The notes under the pieces were generated by a model. It saw only the letters and a list, made by a program, of their open reading frames with translations, made no database searches and was not told the DNA's origin. Shown one piece after another: positions 10,588 to 19,033 of a DNA stretch of 23,911 nt; position 1 is the stretch's first letter; each line of letters begins with the position of its first letter. Position numbers and translations under genes: made by a program. The stretch is from Chara braunii (lineage: Eukaryota; Streptophyta; Charophyceae; Charales; Characeae): positions 2,767,683 to 2,791,593 of the forward strand of contig BFEA01000102.1 of the NCBI GenBank assembly GCA_003427395.1, read 5' to 3'.

Positions 10588-10860
10588 GCCCCCCGAATCA
10601 TTGCGGCGGTCTCCGTGTTGGTATCGCCCGCGTGAATCATCATGTCGGTCTCCTCGGTCGTATCGCCCACGTGAATCATCACGTCGGTCCCCTCGGTCGT
10701 ACCGCCCACGTGAATCATCTCGTCGGTCTCCTTGGTCGTATCGCCCGCGTGAATCATCGGGTCGATCTCCTCTCTCATATCCGCCACCTCTGTATCCATC
10801 TCGATCTGTCCTCTCATATCTGTCGTCCCTATGTCCATCTCGGTCCGATCTCGCATATCT
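10588..10860 (-). repeat. 39-bp coding tandem repeat in Gag (Arg/Asp/Gly-rich 13-mers)
   Basis: Seven successive 13-residue units follow the pattern RYDRGDRRDDSRG, with an eighth partial unit after them. The first two units are the most divergent, the middle ones nearly identical. It lies directly before the zinc knuckle, where basic disordered RNA-binding tails are common in nucleocapsid regions. Confidence 0.9.
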
Positions 10861-12174
10861 ACCATCCCTCCGTCTCGCCGGCCCTGATCCGACTCCCACC
10901 GGCCTCGAGAGTCGCCTCTACCCCCGTCAGGCTCATAGCGAGGGCTACTCGAGTAGTCATCCAGTCTCCTAGCACGCCCATACGTCTCGCGAGTCCTGCG
11001 GTCCCGGTCTATCTCATCATCCCTACGTCGCTATGGCTCATCGTCTCTCTCCCTTTCCCTCGCACGATAATCAGTCAGGGTTCGAGGATTTTTATCCTCG
11101 ACACTCCTCCAGGAATCAGTGTTCCTCCGGTATGTCGTGGCTCCTGTGGTGGTCACAATCTCTATAACCTGTCTTGTCAATCCCTTTACCATGTCCCTTA
11201 TCTCCTTCACTTCCTCGGGGACGGCTTCATTTTTCTCTGACCAGAGATAGTCCTTAAAATCAGGACATCTATCAGTGGCATACTCCTTGTAGAGAGAGAA
11301 GTCACGTCTCCTCATCCCTCTCCACACCAAGTCCTTGTGGTCGTCTGCCTCTGCCTTTATTGCGAGCTTTAGGGAAGTCAAGCTTGTCACGCGGAAGATC
11401 TCTAAGTATACTCTTTTGCCTACCTTTGGACAGGTGTCCGATGAAGATAGTACAACATTCGACCTCTGAGATCTTTCCCTTCTTCATCATCACGTCGGAG
11501 ATCTTCTGGAAACGCATCCCAAATACCCGTACACTCTCATCTTTATCTTGAGTCATTGTCTCAAGGTCCTTGATGGAGTACTTGTTATCCTCCAATTTGT
11601 AAAGCTCAACGAGGTTCTTCTTGTACGTAGTCCATTTCCCATCCTTCGGTCGAGCTTCCTTAACTTCCTTACCGAGACTTGGCTCCACATTAAATAGGAA
11701 GTTCTCTATAATCTCTTCCTCCGACCACTGACTTTGGCTGGCGTGAAACTCCCACTTCTCCAGATATTCTGTGATGCCATAACCCCTAAAAGTAGGAGGC
11801 TCTGTGATGCCCCTGTTTGGGGGTCGAAGACTCGCCTGGGCGGCGCTCTGTCTCTATCTATGTCCCTCCAATAAGAATCCCTCGAACTCTCTCTCCGGTC
11901 GTCCCTGTGCCTATCCGCCATGGTTTCCCTGCTCATACTCGGGGGAGCGTCGTCTCGTCTCTTCTCGTCGACCGCTCGAGGTTCCTGTCTTCAAAGCCTC
12001 CTGCGGCTCTGTCACGACCGACTCGCCCATTACGTCGGGCTCTCCGTTTTTGGTTTGGTCAGTCCATCTCAGCGGTGCTTCCCGCCTAATTCGTTCCTTC
12101 AGATCCCTCAGAGCTCGGTCGGACGATGTCCTATACTCCTCCCCTGTCTCGGCCGTGGTCGGTTGTGGGCCCAT

Positions 12175-12303
12175 CGTGTCTGGTTCTATAGGCCTCCAGG
12201 AGATGCAGTTAGGCACTCTCACCGGGTGTTACAGCCCGGACCTATGACAGTTGTCGCAGCCCGGACCAGTTTTCTTGTCACGGTTCACACTCGTTCTCCA
12301 ATC
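12175..12303. other. Spacer between the upstream cassette and gag, with duplicated CAGCCCGGACC
   Basis: An 11-bp direct repeat, CAGCCCGGACC, occurs at 12232-12242 and 12257-12267. It is preceded by TGTTA and TGTCG respectively, which resemble fungal LTR starts (TGT...), but no paired LTR was found. At 129 nt the gap is too short for a full LTR plus leader. Confidence 0.5.
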
Positions 12304-13248
12304 CTAGCTCTCGACTTCCCTGATTACCACCTCCAGTACTCCGTACTGGTCGCGGATCTCGTGCTCTCCTTCTATCCCAATAATTCATGTGTCTAGGTAA
12401 ACCTCTCCTTCGGGATCAACCAATAAGGCCGCGCCTCTCCGGATCTGCAGTACACCCGTGACAGGGTCTCTACTCTTGCAGCAGATCGCGGTCCCAAGCC
12501 TAACCAATGTCTCGTGATCAGCACCCCTCAAGAGCCTCCGTGCGTCTATCTCCGTCCTCCTTGCTAGGTCTCCTAGCCCGTCCTGAATCGAGTAGCCTGC
12601 TAAAGGTGGAAGCTCTCCTCCTACTGCTATCCAAAGTCGCTCGCCGACCTTTCTAACCTCCACTTTCTTTCCAAGAGCTTCCAACCTTTATTTCTCCTCC
12701 TTTAACCCCCAAACGGCTATGAGGTCATCTGTCTAGCACCTGAGGTAAGTCAGTGCTATAACCACTCGTAACCTCCTCGCCGACGACTCCAAAATGTCAT
12801 AGAATGTCTCAAAATCCTCCTCATCTCCACTATCCTCTATGGCCTCTAAAGTCTTTATCGTCTCCCTCCAGTACCGATCATGAGCGGCTAGCACCCTGAG
12901 TATTGCACCGTCTGTTACAACTCTCTCTAGCTCTCCAGCTTTCATGGCTTCGCTTATCTTCGACCTCTCAGCCTCTCTGGTCGTCTCGTACCATGCCCTT
13001 ATCCGAGACCGCCCTTCGAAAGGTGTCACTTGGAGTACGAATTTTATCCTGCGTCCTCCTTCTATTCCAATCCAAAGTCCTGTCCCTCTAGCCTCACGCA
13101 GCGCACGGCGGACACACTCTGCCTCCTCGACTATGCACAGTCTGGTATGGAGCTGGAGCTCTACGATCACTAACACCAACGGTCCGTCCAGTCTCCCTAC
13201 CACATGCAATGAGTATTGATCCGTCGTGTCTAGTGCAGTCCCGCTCAT
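12304..13248 (-). pseudogene. Cassette protein S3: unknown ~314-aa protein with three in-frame stops
   Basis: Not recognised. It starts at ATG 13248, which overlaps the stop of the preceding gene (ATGA). One frame continues to TAG 12304-12306 if three stops are read as substitutions: TAG 12733-12735, TAA 12688-12690 and TGA 12385-12387. Sequence across each stop is uninterrupted in character, for example VWGLKEEK-stop-RLEALGKKVEV, a heptad-like stretch. The N-terminal ~90 residues look related to S1 and S2: a hydrophobic strand (LVIVELQL), a helix with AECVRRALREA, a strand IKFVLQV, then a GR-R-Y-T segment. The rest is mixed alpha/beta with acidic IEDSGDEEDFE near residue 145. It is the last cassette gene before gag. 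Structure and function are unknown. Confidence 0.7.
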
Positions 13249-13565
13249 GTCCTGTCGCTACCACCCTGCATTACCTTGTCCTCCGTCGACTCGCCCTCTG
13301 CAGACCTCTCCCTAGTTCCTTCGCGTGATACGCTCCTAGCCTTTACTCTCTCCAAAAAGTCTGATCTCCATGCCTTGATTTTCTCTCTTTCCTCCCTAAA
13401 CAAACTCTCTAACTCTCTCGTCGCGAGCTCTGCCCTACGCAACTTGCCCTCTTCCTGGCACGACCAGATCTTCTTTAACTTGTTCCCCAACCCCTTAACC
13501 TGGTTCAAGAGTGGTTCTTTAATGGGCTCTCTCACTCTTCCGACCGCCTCACTCTCCTCTTCCAT
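13245..13565 (-). CDS. Cassette protein with predicted coiled coil, 106 aa, unknown function
   Basis: Not recognised. It starts at ATG 13565, with in-frame stops just upstream, and ends in TGA 13245-13247, sharing four bases with the next ATG. The composition is strongly helical and charged: residues about 20-70 (NQVKGLGNKLKKIW, then ELATRELESLF) have hydrophobic spacing consistent with a coiled coil, and the C-terminus is polar. No stop or frameshift is seen, which is unusual in this cassette. A small nucleic-acid-binding or assembly factor is conceivable from composition only. Confidence 0.6.
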   Translation of the reverse strand: MEEESEAVGRVREPIKEPLLNQVKGLGNKLKKIWSCQEEGKLRRAELATRELESLFREEREKIKAWRSDFLERVKARSVSREGTRERSAEGESTEDKVMQGGSDRT

Positions 13566-13589
13566 ACTCAGTCCTTATCTCTTTCCAGC

Positions 13590-13877
13590 TCATCCTCTCA
13601 CCCTCGCTCTAGCCTCCGCTATCGTCTCGTCGTGGAAGTGCTCCTCGCGCATATAACCATGAGACCATATCATCACATCATAGGAAATCGAGGTCTGGAA
13701 GGTCACCCGCGCCAGTACATCGGCTCTATGCTCGTGAATCAATTCCCTAGCTCGTCGTCCGCATTCGCTCGCCGTCAAGTCCTCGTCTACGTATGCTTGG
13801 AGAAGTACTATCACAGTGTACCCTGTGCTTACCAGTTGCTCCCCTACACGTATCACCGTGGCCGTCCTCCCCGACAT
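13590..13877 (-). CDS. Cassette protein S2, 95 aa, unknown, paralogue of S1 and S3
   Basis: Not recognised. It starts at ATG 13877, three nucleotides after a TAG that ends the likely L3 tail frame, and is intact to TGA 13590. It has hydrophobic strands (TVIVLLQAYV), a helix (SECGRRARELIHEH), then a strand (SYDVMIWSHG) and a polar helix. The order and spacing match S1 and the N-terminus of S3: strand, charged helix, strand with an aromatic or hydrophobic core, then an acidic-polar end. Similarity is low and judged by eye, so a small shared fold is an inference. The next gene begins 24 nt downstream. Confidence 0.6.
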   Translation of the reverse strand: MSGRTATVIRVGEQLVSTGYTVIVLLQAYVDEDLTASECGRRARELIHEHRADVLARVTFQTSISYDVMIWSHGYMREEHFHDETIAEARARVRG

Positions 13878-13880
13878 TCC

Positions 13881-14660
13881 CTAAGCTGCGGCTTCGAAGA
13901 GAAACCTCACATCCTCTAGCCCTACGTAATCGATCTCCGTCCGTCTCCTGCAGTACTAATCAGATCGATTGGCCTCAAACAGTCCACCCAGCAAGTAACG
14001 TCTATGATGTCGTCAAGCGTCTCTCTACTGGGCAGTCCCCACCTCACACAAATGGCGTAGTATACTTCCCTGAAACGGGGCGCTAAGCCCTCCCAGAGCA
14101 CGTAAAGTGTGTGGTCCACTGCTCTACTCAAACGTTCTACGCTCCCATAGGTCTGCCCTATCACGAAGGCAGGAAGTCCGAATCGCCAATCCTCTCTCGG
14201 GTAGAGGGTCGGATGCGGTGGACCGTATACCAATCGGCTCTAATGCGTCCTCCCTCCAGAGAGTCTCGCCAGTTGCTGATTAACGATCACTCTGGCCAAC
14301 GACTCGCTTCTCCACCAAGCCCTGCTTGCCCCTGCGAGAGTCAGTCCTACCTCTAAATCGTGTGCTCTATCCGCTATCAGATGTCCGACCCCTTCTAGGT
14401 CATGAGTCCTCTCGGGTCGTTCATCTCTCAGTATCACTTTCCAAAGGAAGAGTCCCTCTGCGAGCCACGTTTCCAGGTATCGTATCGGAACACGCCCTGT
14501 CCCCTCTAACGCCACGGGAAGAGGAATGTCGTATCCAACCGCCGTCTCTCTGGGTCCCACAAGCTTCCTCACGCTATACGATTCGGACTCTCGTGAGAGA
14601 ACATAAGCTAATTAGGCTACTGAGTCACTCCTCATCTCCACTCCGGCTCTCGATCAGCAT
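13881..14660 (-). pseudogene. Cassette protein L3: third large paralogue, two frameshifts and a stop
   Basis: Not recognised. A candidate ATG at 14660 opens a short frame that stops after about 11 codons; the long frame runs from about 14611 to 13922 with TAG 14240-14242 inside, and an adjacent frame gives a plausible tail ending at TAG 13881-13883, directly before S2. Similarity to L1 and L2 is visible: PRETAVG near the start, LFLWKVILRDERP then GVGHLIAD (compare GVGQLLAE in L2 and CIGRLFSD in L1), then DWRFGLPAFVIGQ (compare FPY..RLR.TLPCFVAEE in L2) and VYYAICVRWG (compare YIYYSLATGEP in L1). It lacks the long acidic tail of the other two. Confidence 0.65.
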
Positions 14661-14707
14661 CACTCTACTCCCTCCGACGCACCCTACCTCTCGACGTTGC
14701 TAACTCC

Positions 14708-14953
14708 TCAGTCAACTCTCCCACTCAGGTCCAGTATGGTCGAGTAGGTGTTGTGTGCTCTCCCGTCTGCTCCATGGAAGTAGATAGTAAACTCGATGTA
14801 TCCCTAGCTCCTCCGTATTTCCAGGGCATGTTCCGTCATGAGTCTGATCTGTCGCTCAACAATGTCTAACGCCTCTCCTGCCCAGCCGCCCGTCCTATCT
14901 CGTCGTAGGGAAAGAGTCACCCTCAACATATCCCGGTCTGCCATACTCTCCAT
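14708..14953 (-). pseudogene. Cassette protein S1: small 81-codon frame with one in-frame stop
   Basis: This short gene is easy to miss because TAG 14804-14806 cuts it in two. It reads from ATG 14953 to TGA 14708-14710; a second ATG lies three codons in, at 14944. Sequence on both sides of the stop is protein-like: MLRVTLSLRRD, then ALDIVERQIRLM, then IEFTIYFHGADGR. The strand-helix-strand order and the H/G-x-x-GR segment match S2 and the S3 N-terminus. It begins 48 nt after L2 and ends 47 nt before the L3 ATG. Confidence 0.6.
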
Positions 14954-15001
14954 TACTCCCTTCTCTAAACCTCACTCGGATTTATCATGACTCCAGTCGT
15001 C

Positions 15002-16105
15002 TCATGCATCTGGCATATCCTCATCTGTATCCTCATCTACCCTCTGCCCCCATGGGATGTCCTCCTGCCCCTCGGCCTGAAGGAGATGGCCCCAACCGTC
15101 CTCCTGCAGCGCCTCTCCACCTACCTGCTCCTGTCCCTCACACCGCGCCAGATCTCCCCAGTCCTCGTCCTGGTCGCCCCAAGGGTCTATGTCATCGAAG
15201 TCCTCCCAAACCCGATCCTCGGCGTACCACGCAAGATCGTCAACCTCTAGATATACCTGCCGGTAATACTCCTCAACCTCCCCGGTCGAGATGAGATAGC
15301 CCGGCCTCTCCTCACGAGTCTCGGCTAACAGTTGTCCCACTCCAGCTAAATGATCAGTTGGCCTCCGAGCCTCTCTCTCGAGCGTCGTCCAGAAGGCTAG
15401 GGGCTGGTACAAAGAATACAGGTCAGGGCTCCCGGTAGGTACAATGGCCCGCAGGAACTCAATCAACTGGAGCCCTCGCTCGCCTACAAGCGGCCCTGCT
15501 ACAAACTGCGCATACAGCACCCAGTCCCTGTCAGCTTACCCTTGGCAAATGCCGTCCAAGTCAAGAGCCGCAAAGTAGATGTCACCCAGACGCTTAAGTA
15601 CCCAAAGTTCCTCTGCCACAAAGCACGGAAGTGTCACTCGCAGTCGACTGCTAGGATACGGGAAGTGGCCTCCAATCCTGAAGGTCATCGTCACTCTCCG
15701 AACTTCCCCATGTAGCCGCTCTACCTTGCCGTGCGCGGAGTCCGCTCTAGCCAGTAAGACCCTCCTCGCGGCCTGCTCCTCTCGCCAATGATCGTGTACG
15801 AGGCCCTGAAAATAGACCGTAGCTAACACCTCCGGCGAGTAATAAATGTGGCCCACTACCTCTATACTAGTCGTGCCAGGTCGTCGCCACCCCTGACTGT
15901 CCAACTCGAATGTCTCAATGACGTACGTCCACAAATGTACGTCTGGGGCCAACACCGTCGATGACCATCGGCTCTCTATCGCATCCGTGGAAACCCCTCT
16001 CGCCAGCAGATCTAGCGCCACTCTGCCTGTCGCTACTGTCTCTGGAGGTCTAGACCATCTGGCGTCGTTGATCTGAAGCTCTACTCCACTGTCCGGCTCT
16101 ACCAT
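15002..16105 (-). pseudogene. Cassette protein L2: unknown ~367-aa protein split by one TAA
   Basis: Not recognised. It reads from ATG 16105 to TGA 15002 in one frame with a single TAA at 15536-15538, where Gln would fit (CQG-stop-ADRDW). Joined across the stop it parallels L1: VHLWTYVIE near residue 60, FPYPSSRLRVTLPCFV near residue 150, LYAQFVAGPLVGERGLQL near 205, FWTTLEREARR with GVGQLLAE near 245, and a strongly acidic C-terminal tail (DFDDIDPWGDQDEDW). The LW/FW...RE...GVG-hydrophobic pattern occurs twice, suggesting an internal duplication. It starts 76 nt after the extended L1 frame ends and is followed 48 nt later by S1. Confidence 0.68.
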
Positions 16106-16181
16106 CGATCCGCTATCCACTATCGGCCGATATCAGTAGCTAAGCTCACTCAACCGTCGTCCCAATGTGCTCCTCTGCCTC

Positions 16182-17198
16182 CTACGCCCTTACTGCTACT
16201 TCTATCCTGGGGAAATGGGCATCCGTAACGTCGATCTCCTCCTCGTCAACCTCACTTTCTGGATCGACCCAGTCTGGCTCCTAGGCGCCCTCGTTGTCGT
16301 CTCGCTCCCAACCCTCGTCGTCAAACTCGCCCTCGACGTGGTATGGCGCCTGTCCTATAGCCTGGTAGTGATCCGCTAACTGATGGTCGTGTATCGGAGG
16401 TTGCCCCGCGTCCTCATTCCACCAGCTCCCCCAGTCGTCTGAGAAGAGCCGCCCGATGCAAGTCACGTACTCTGGGCCTGCTCGGAGCTCACGGTCTAGC
16501 CAATCCCAAACGCACGGAGACTGGGGCCACTCGTCGTCTATCGAACGGACCAGCTCTATAAGTTGAACCCTCTCGTCACCCCAACGAGGCTCACCGGTCG
16601 CGAGTGAATAATAGATGTAGTCGAGGTCGGCAGGCCTTCTCGCCAGGATCTTGAGATCCTGATAGGCTAGGTACGTCTCGACCACTCGACCAATACCTCC
16701 AACGATGCTCTCTACTATGAACGTCGGAACTATCGCCCGCAGACTCCTAATGCTATACGGGAAAAACCCGTCCCGTGCTACCACCAGCTCGCCCGTGATA
16801 TCTAGAGGAGGGCGTCCGTGAAATAGGCTCAACGGGTCGCTCGAGTCCTCCGCTCGGAAGGCAGCTACCTCTTCCCTCAGGTAGCGTAACGCCCTGCTAA
16901 CCGCGCCACTCGTCCCTGTCGTTGCGAGGCCCACCACGGCCTCCCTGACCGCGCCCGGTCCTAAGTACAAGTAGGTTTTTACTACGCCCACTCCTTGCTC
17001 AAGCCGGTGCTCTCTGTGCGTCCACAGCCACACGTCCTCGTACAAAATTATGGACCTCCACGCAAACTGGCCGTCAACGTGTCGAACGCTGCACCCGGGG
17101 ATTGTGAGATCCACCAGATCCCCTTCTATGAATTCAGGGGGCTCCAAGTCCCAGTCGATGGTGGCTTCATAGACCTCTACTTGCGCTCGCGGCCACAT
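16182..17198 (-). CDS. Cassette protein L1: unknown 305-aa protein (338 if a TAG is a mutation)
   Basis: Not recognised. ATG 17198 opens an uninterrupted frame to TAG 16281-16283; the same frame continues with a natural-looking acidic extension (PDWVDPESEVDEEEIDV) to TAG 16182-16184, so the first stop may be a nonsense change. Landmarks: VWLWTHREHR (residue ~58), FFPYSIRSLRAIVPTFIVE (~150), YIYYSLATGEPRWGDERV (~195), VWDWLDREL with CIGRLFSDD (~235), acidic tail. Each has a counterpart in L2 in the same order. The frame is open upstream of the ATG and encodes a hydrophobic stretch there, but no ATG includes it. It is the first gene of the cassette; AT-rich DNA lies upstream. Confidence 0.68.
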
Positions 17199-17307
17199 CC
17201 AACTGGCGACTAGAGAGAACGCAGCAAAGAGGGAGGGGCAGAGAAAGTGAAAGATAGTAGAAGAAGGCTTGTCGATTCTAAGGAAATTTCGGCAGCGCTT
17301 CGCCTCT

Positions 17308-17338
17308 CCCCCGTGGGGATGGGGTGTGGCCGAAGGCC
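17308..17338 (+). repeat. GC hairpin module, copy 1
   Basis: CCCCCGTGGGGATGGGGT (CCCC/GGGG stem around CGT) is followed two bases later by the hairpin GGCC-GAA-GGCC. An identical 18-base leader recurs 184 bp downstream with a different second hairpin. Confidence 0.85.
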
Positions 17339-17491
17339 TCAAAATAGCCGCCGAAGGAGTATAGCAAAAGAAAAAAATATCAAAAGAAAATTTTAATTTT
17401 TAACCAATTTTTGAGTAGTTTCTCTAATTATTTCCTAATTAATTCGGAATATTTTACAAATTTTCTCGAAAATTGGGCAGCATTTCCCCCC

Positions 17492-17525
17492 CCCCCGTGG
17501 GGATGGGGTTCGGGGCTTCCGCCCC
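17492..17525 (+). repeat. GC hairpin module, copy 2
   Basis: The same 18-base leader as copy 1, preceded by a longer C run, then GGGGC-TTCC-GCCCC. Three GGGG runs lie close together, but a fourth for a standard G-quadruplex is absent. Confidence 0.85.
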
Positions 17526-18221
17526 TAGCTCAACAAGCCGAAAGGAAAGACGTCAGAAAAACATGGGTAGTAGTGGGTTATACAGATGAAGTGGTTTACC
17601 TGATGGTTCCCTGCCTCCAGAACTCCTCCTGAGTTCCGACAGAGCTCCCGCAATCGGTAGGTGGACTCCCCACAGAGTCTTGACGTGGACCTACGGGTTG
17701 CAATCCCGCCTGCCGCCTTTCTCTCAGAACAAGACCAGACTTAGAGTAGGAAGGATAGAGGAAGATGGTTTAAGACTGTCAGATACGGGGGGGGTGCTCT
17801 CAAACTCACTGGAGAGGGCCTTGATACCTTCAGTCGCCTGAGGGCCCCACAATGATGGTCAATGTGACAACTTGGTCAAACTGGGATCAACTGCCGAAAT
17901 CAACTGCCAAAAAATTAATCTCCCAACGATCTCTTAATCCGCAACACTAACCCCCTACTGCCTCCGTGGCTCCGCAGCTTGTAACAACCTTAAAATGCAC
18001 TAGCAGTATTTATCGGTGATCAATAGCAACAGCAGTAGTTGACCGCCGCTGCAGTCCGCACACAGTCCATTGGCGCAGCAGCAACAGCCTACAGTAGGGG
18101 TCAATGGTAGCAGCTCGAGCCCAGTCCGCAGCAGCAATTTCCAGTGGCGGCCAACAGTAACCGCAACAGCTGTGTAGTATCAAGAGACCCAACACTATCT
18201 GTCAGGCTCAACCACGTGGTC

Positions 18222-18325
18222 CGACTGTGAATATCTGTGCACAGGCAAATGATCCAGCAACGACTGTCTGTGCACAGCGGAGTGATGCGGTAGCGACTGT
18301 CTGTGCACAACGGAGTGGCAATGAG
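18222..18325 (+). repeat. Short tandem repeat, units of 39 and 33 bp
   Basis: CGACTGT begins units at 18222, 18261 and 18294; the last two share CGACTGTCTGTGCACA and CGGAGTG. The CTGTGCACAG core is palindromic. Confidence 0.75.
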
Positions 18326-18687
18326 TCAGCCCCAGGTAAGTGCCCTCCGACGTTCTAGCCGCCGCTCCCAACTGTATGAGAGAATCCGGTATCTGAAACA
18401 TAAGTAGGTACCCGCATGGCTAGCTCACTGCTGCCTTCCGCTGTTTGACACCATAATGCCACTCTTTATCTGTTCTGTACCGCCGGCTCGTAACATGCCA
18501 CAGACAGCACTGTCAACCCGAACCAAACGGCCCTCTATGAGGTAGGTATTCCACTTCACTGCCTTGCTCCTAGCTACTTTTGCCTTCACTACGAGCCTTC
18601 CCCGAGCCAGCAAGTAAGTCTCCCACTGTTTCGTTCGTTGGTGCGTCTCCTCCTCACCCTGCTACGGTTGTCCTAAGTGATGGAAGT
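18326..18687. other. Intergenic DNA, nothing recognised
   Basis: Short frames on both strands without family character. No repeat, RNA gene or transposon end seen. Confidence 0.5.
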
Positions 18688-18711
18688 ACCTGGCCACCTT
18701 CATGGCCAGGT
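18688..18711 (+). repeat. Stem-loop 2 of the dispersed two-hairpin repeat, copy A
   Basis: Perfect 9-bp arms ACCTGGCCA/TGGCCAGGT with loop CCTTCA. The flanks AAGT and TCAG resemble the other copies downstream. No clear stem-loop 1 was found before it. Confidence 0.75.
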
Positions 18712-19033
18712 TCAGCCTTATGCAAGCGAACACCTCCGGCACACCACTTATCTCCTTTACCTCCTACCACACTCCCCCATTCACCAGTCCGTCTTAGCCA
18801 CCTCGTTCGCCTTATCACGAATGCTCCAAATAGTTTCCTTCCTCGTCCGTTTCTATACAGAATCGGTCGAACCATGATAGTTTTCCCCTCCTATTATCGC
18901 TGCCATATCCATCTCTTCGACAGCCTTTCACACACCTGCTTTACTAACCTCCTCTTCCTACTAACCTATGACCGAAACTAGTTCCACTATCGCGTTCGCC
19001 TCCGCTGGAAACCCCAAACTTGCTTCTTAGCTC

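Larger units (their letters stand above)
5999..12174 (-). mobile_element. Decayed Ty3/gypsy LTR retrotransposon, gag-pol core
   Basis: The order gag, protease, reverse transcriptase, RNase H, integrase is diagnostic of Ty3/gypsy elements; integrase lies after RNase H, unlike Ty1/copia. Each domain is recognised from its own motifs. The coding line changes frame about eight times and has six in-frame stops, so this copy cannot make its proteins. Neither LTR, primer-binding site nor polypurine tract is identified. The 5' limit is the best candidate gag ATG and the 3' limit is the end of the integrase tail; true element ends probably lie beyond both. No chromodomain is apparent at the pol C-terminus; it ends in a Lys/Arg-rich tail. 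Confidence 0.93.
10309..12174 (-). pseudogene. Ty3/gypsy Gag, broken by several frameshifts
   Basis: Gag forms the retroelement particle and packages RNA. I place the start at ATG 12174 (ACGATGG context); frame upstream of it has no closer ATG. Pieces run in alternating frames: 12174-11911, about 11936-11818, about 11817-11302 (a core with FRGYGITEYLEKWEF, the usual Gag pattern, open well beyond the apparent first Met), 11390-11031, then 10899-10309. The last piece has a basic 13-residue repeat and a CCHC zinc knuckle, CVYCRGDDHIKRDC (10423-10464), fitting C-x2-C-x4-H-x4-C. TAG 11031-11033 is in frame with sensible sequence on both sides. At about 11815 the switch lies at a GGGG run, so a one-base contraction is likely. 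Confidence 0.9.
17199..18221. other. AT-rich upstream flank and intergenic DNA
   Basis: AT-rich DNA at 17345-17475, on the 5' side of the minus-strand cassette, is where a promoter or 5' LTR would be expected. It has an AATTTTC/GAAAATT hairpin near 17458-17473. Twin GC modules (listed separately) flank it. From 17640 to 18000 I see nothing; 18030-18180 is rich in CAG/CAA trinucleotides without a clean repeat. Confidence 0.5.

Noticed and set aside
10478-11240. Plus-strand frames of 164 and 202 codons opposite gag
   Set aside because: They are antisense shadows of the 39-bp coding repeat in Gag, which is open in several frames because its period is a multiple of three.
12232-12267. 5' LTR between the cassette and gag
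   Set aside because: Only an 11-bp duplication with TGT-like starts is present; there is no matching sequence beyond pol and no room for a full LTR and primer-binding site.
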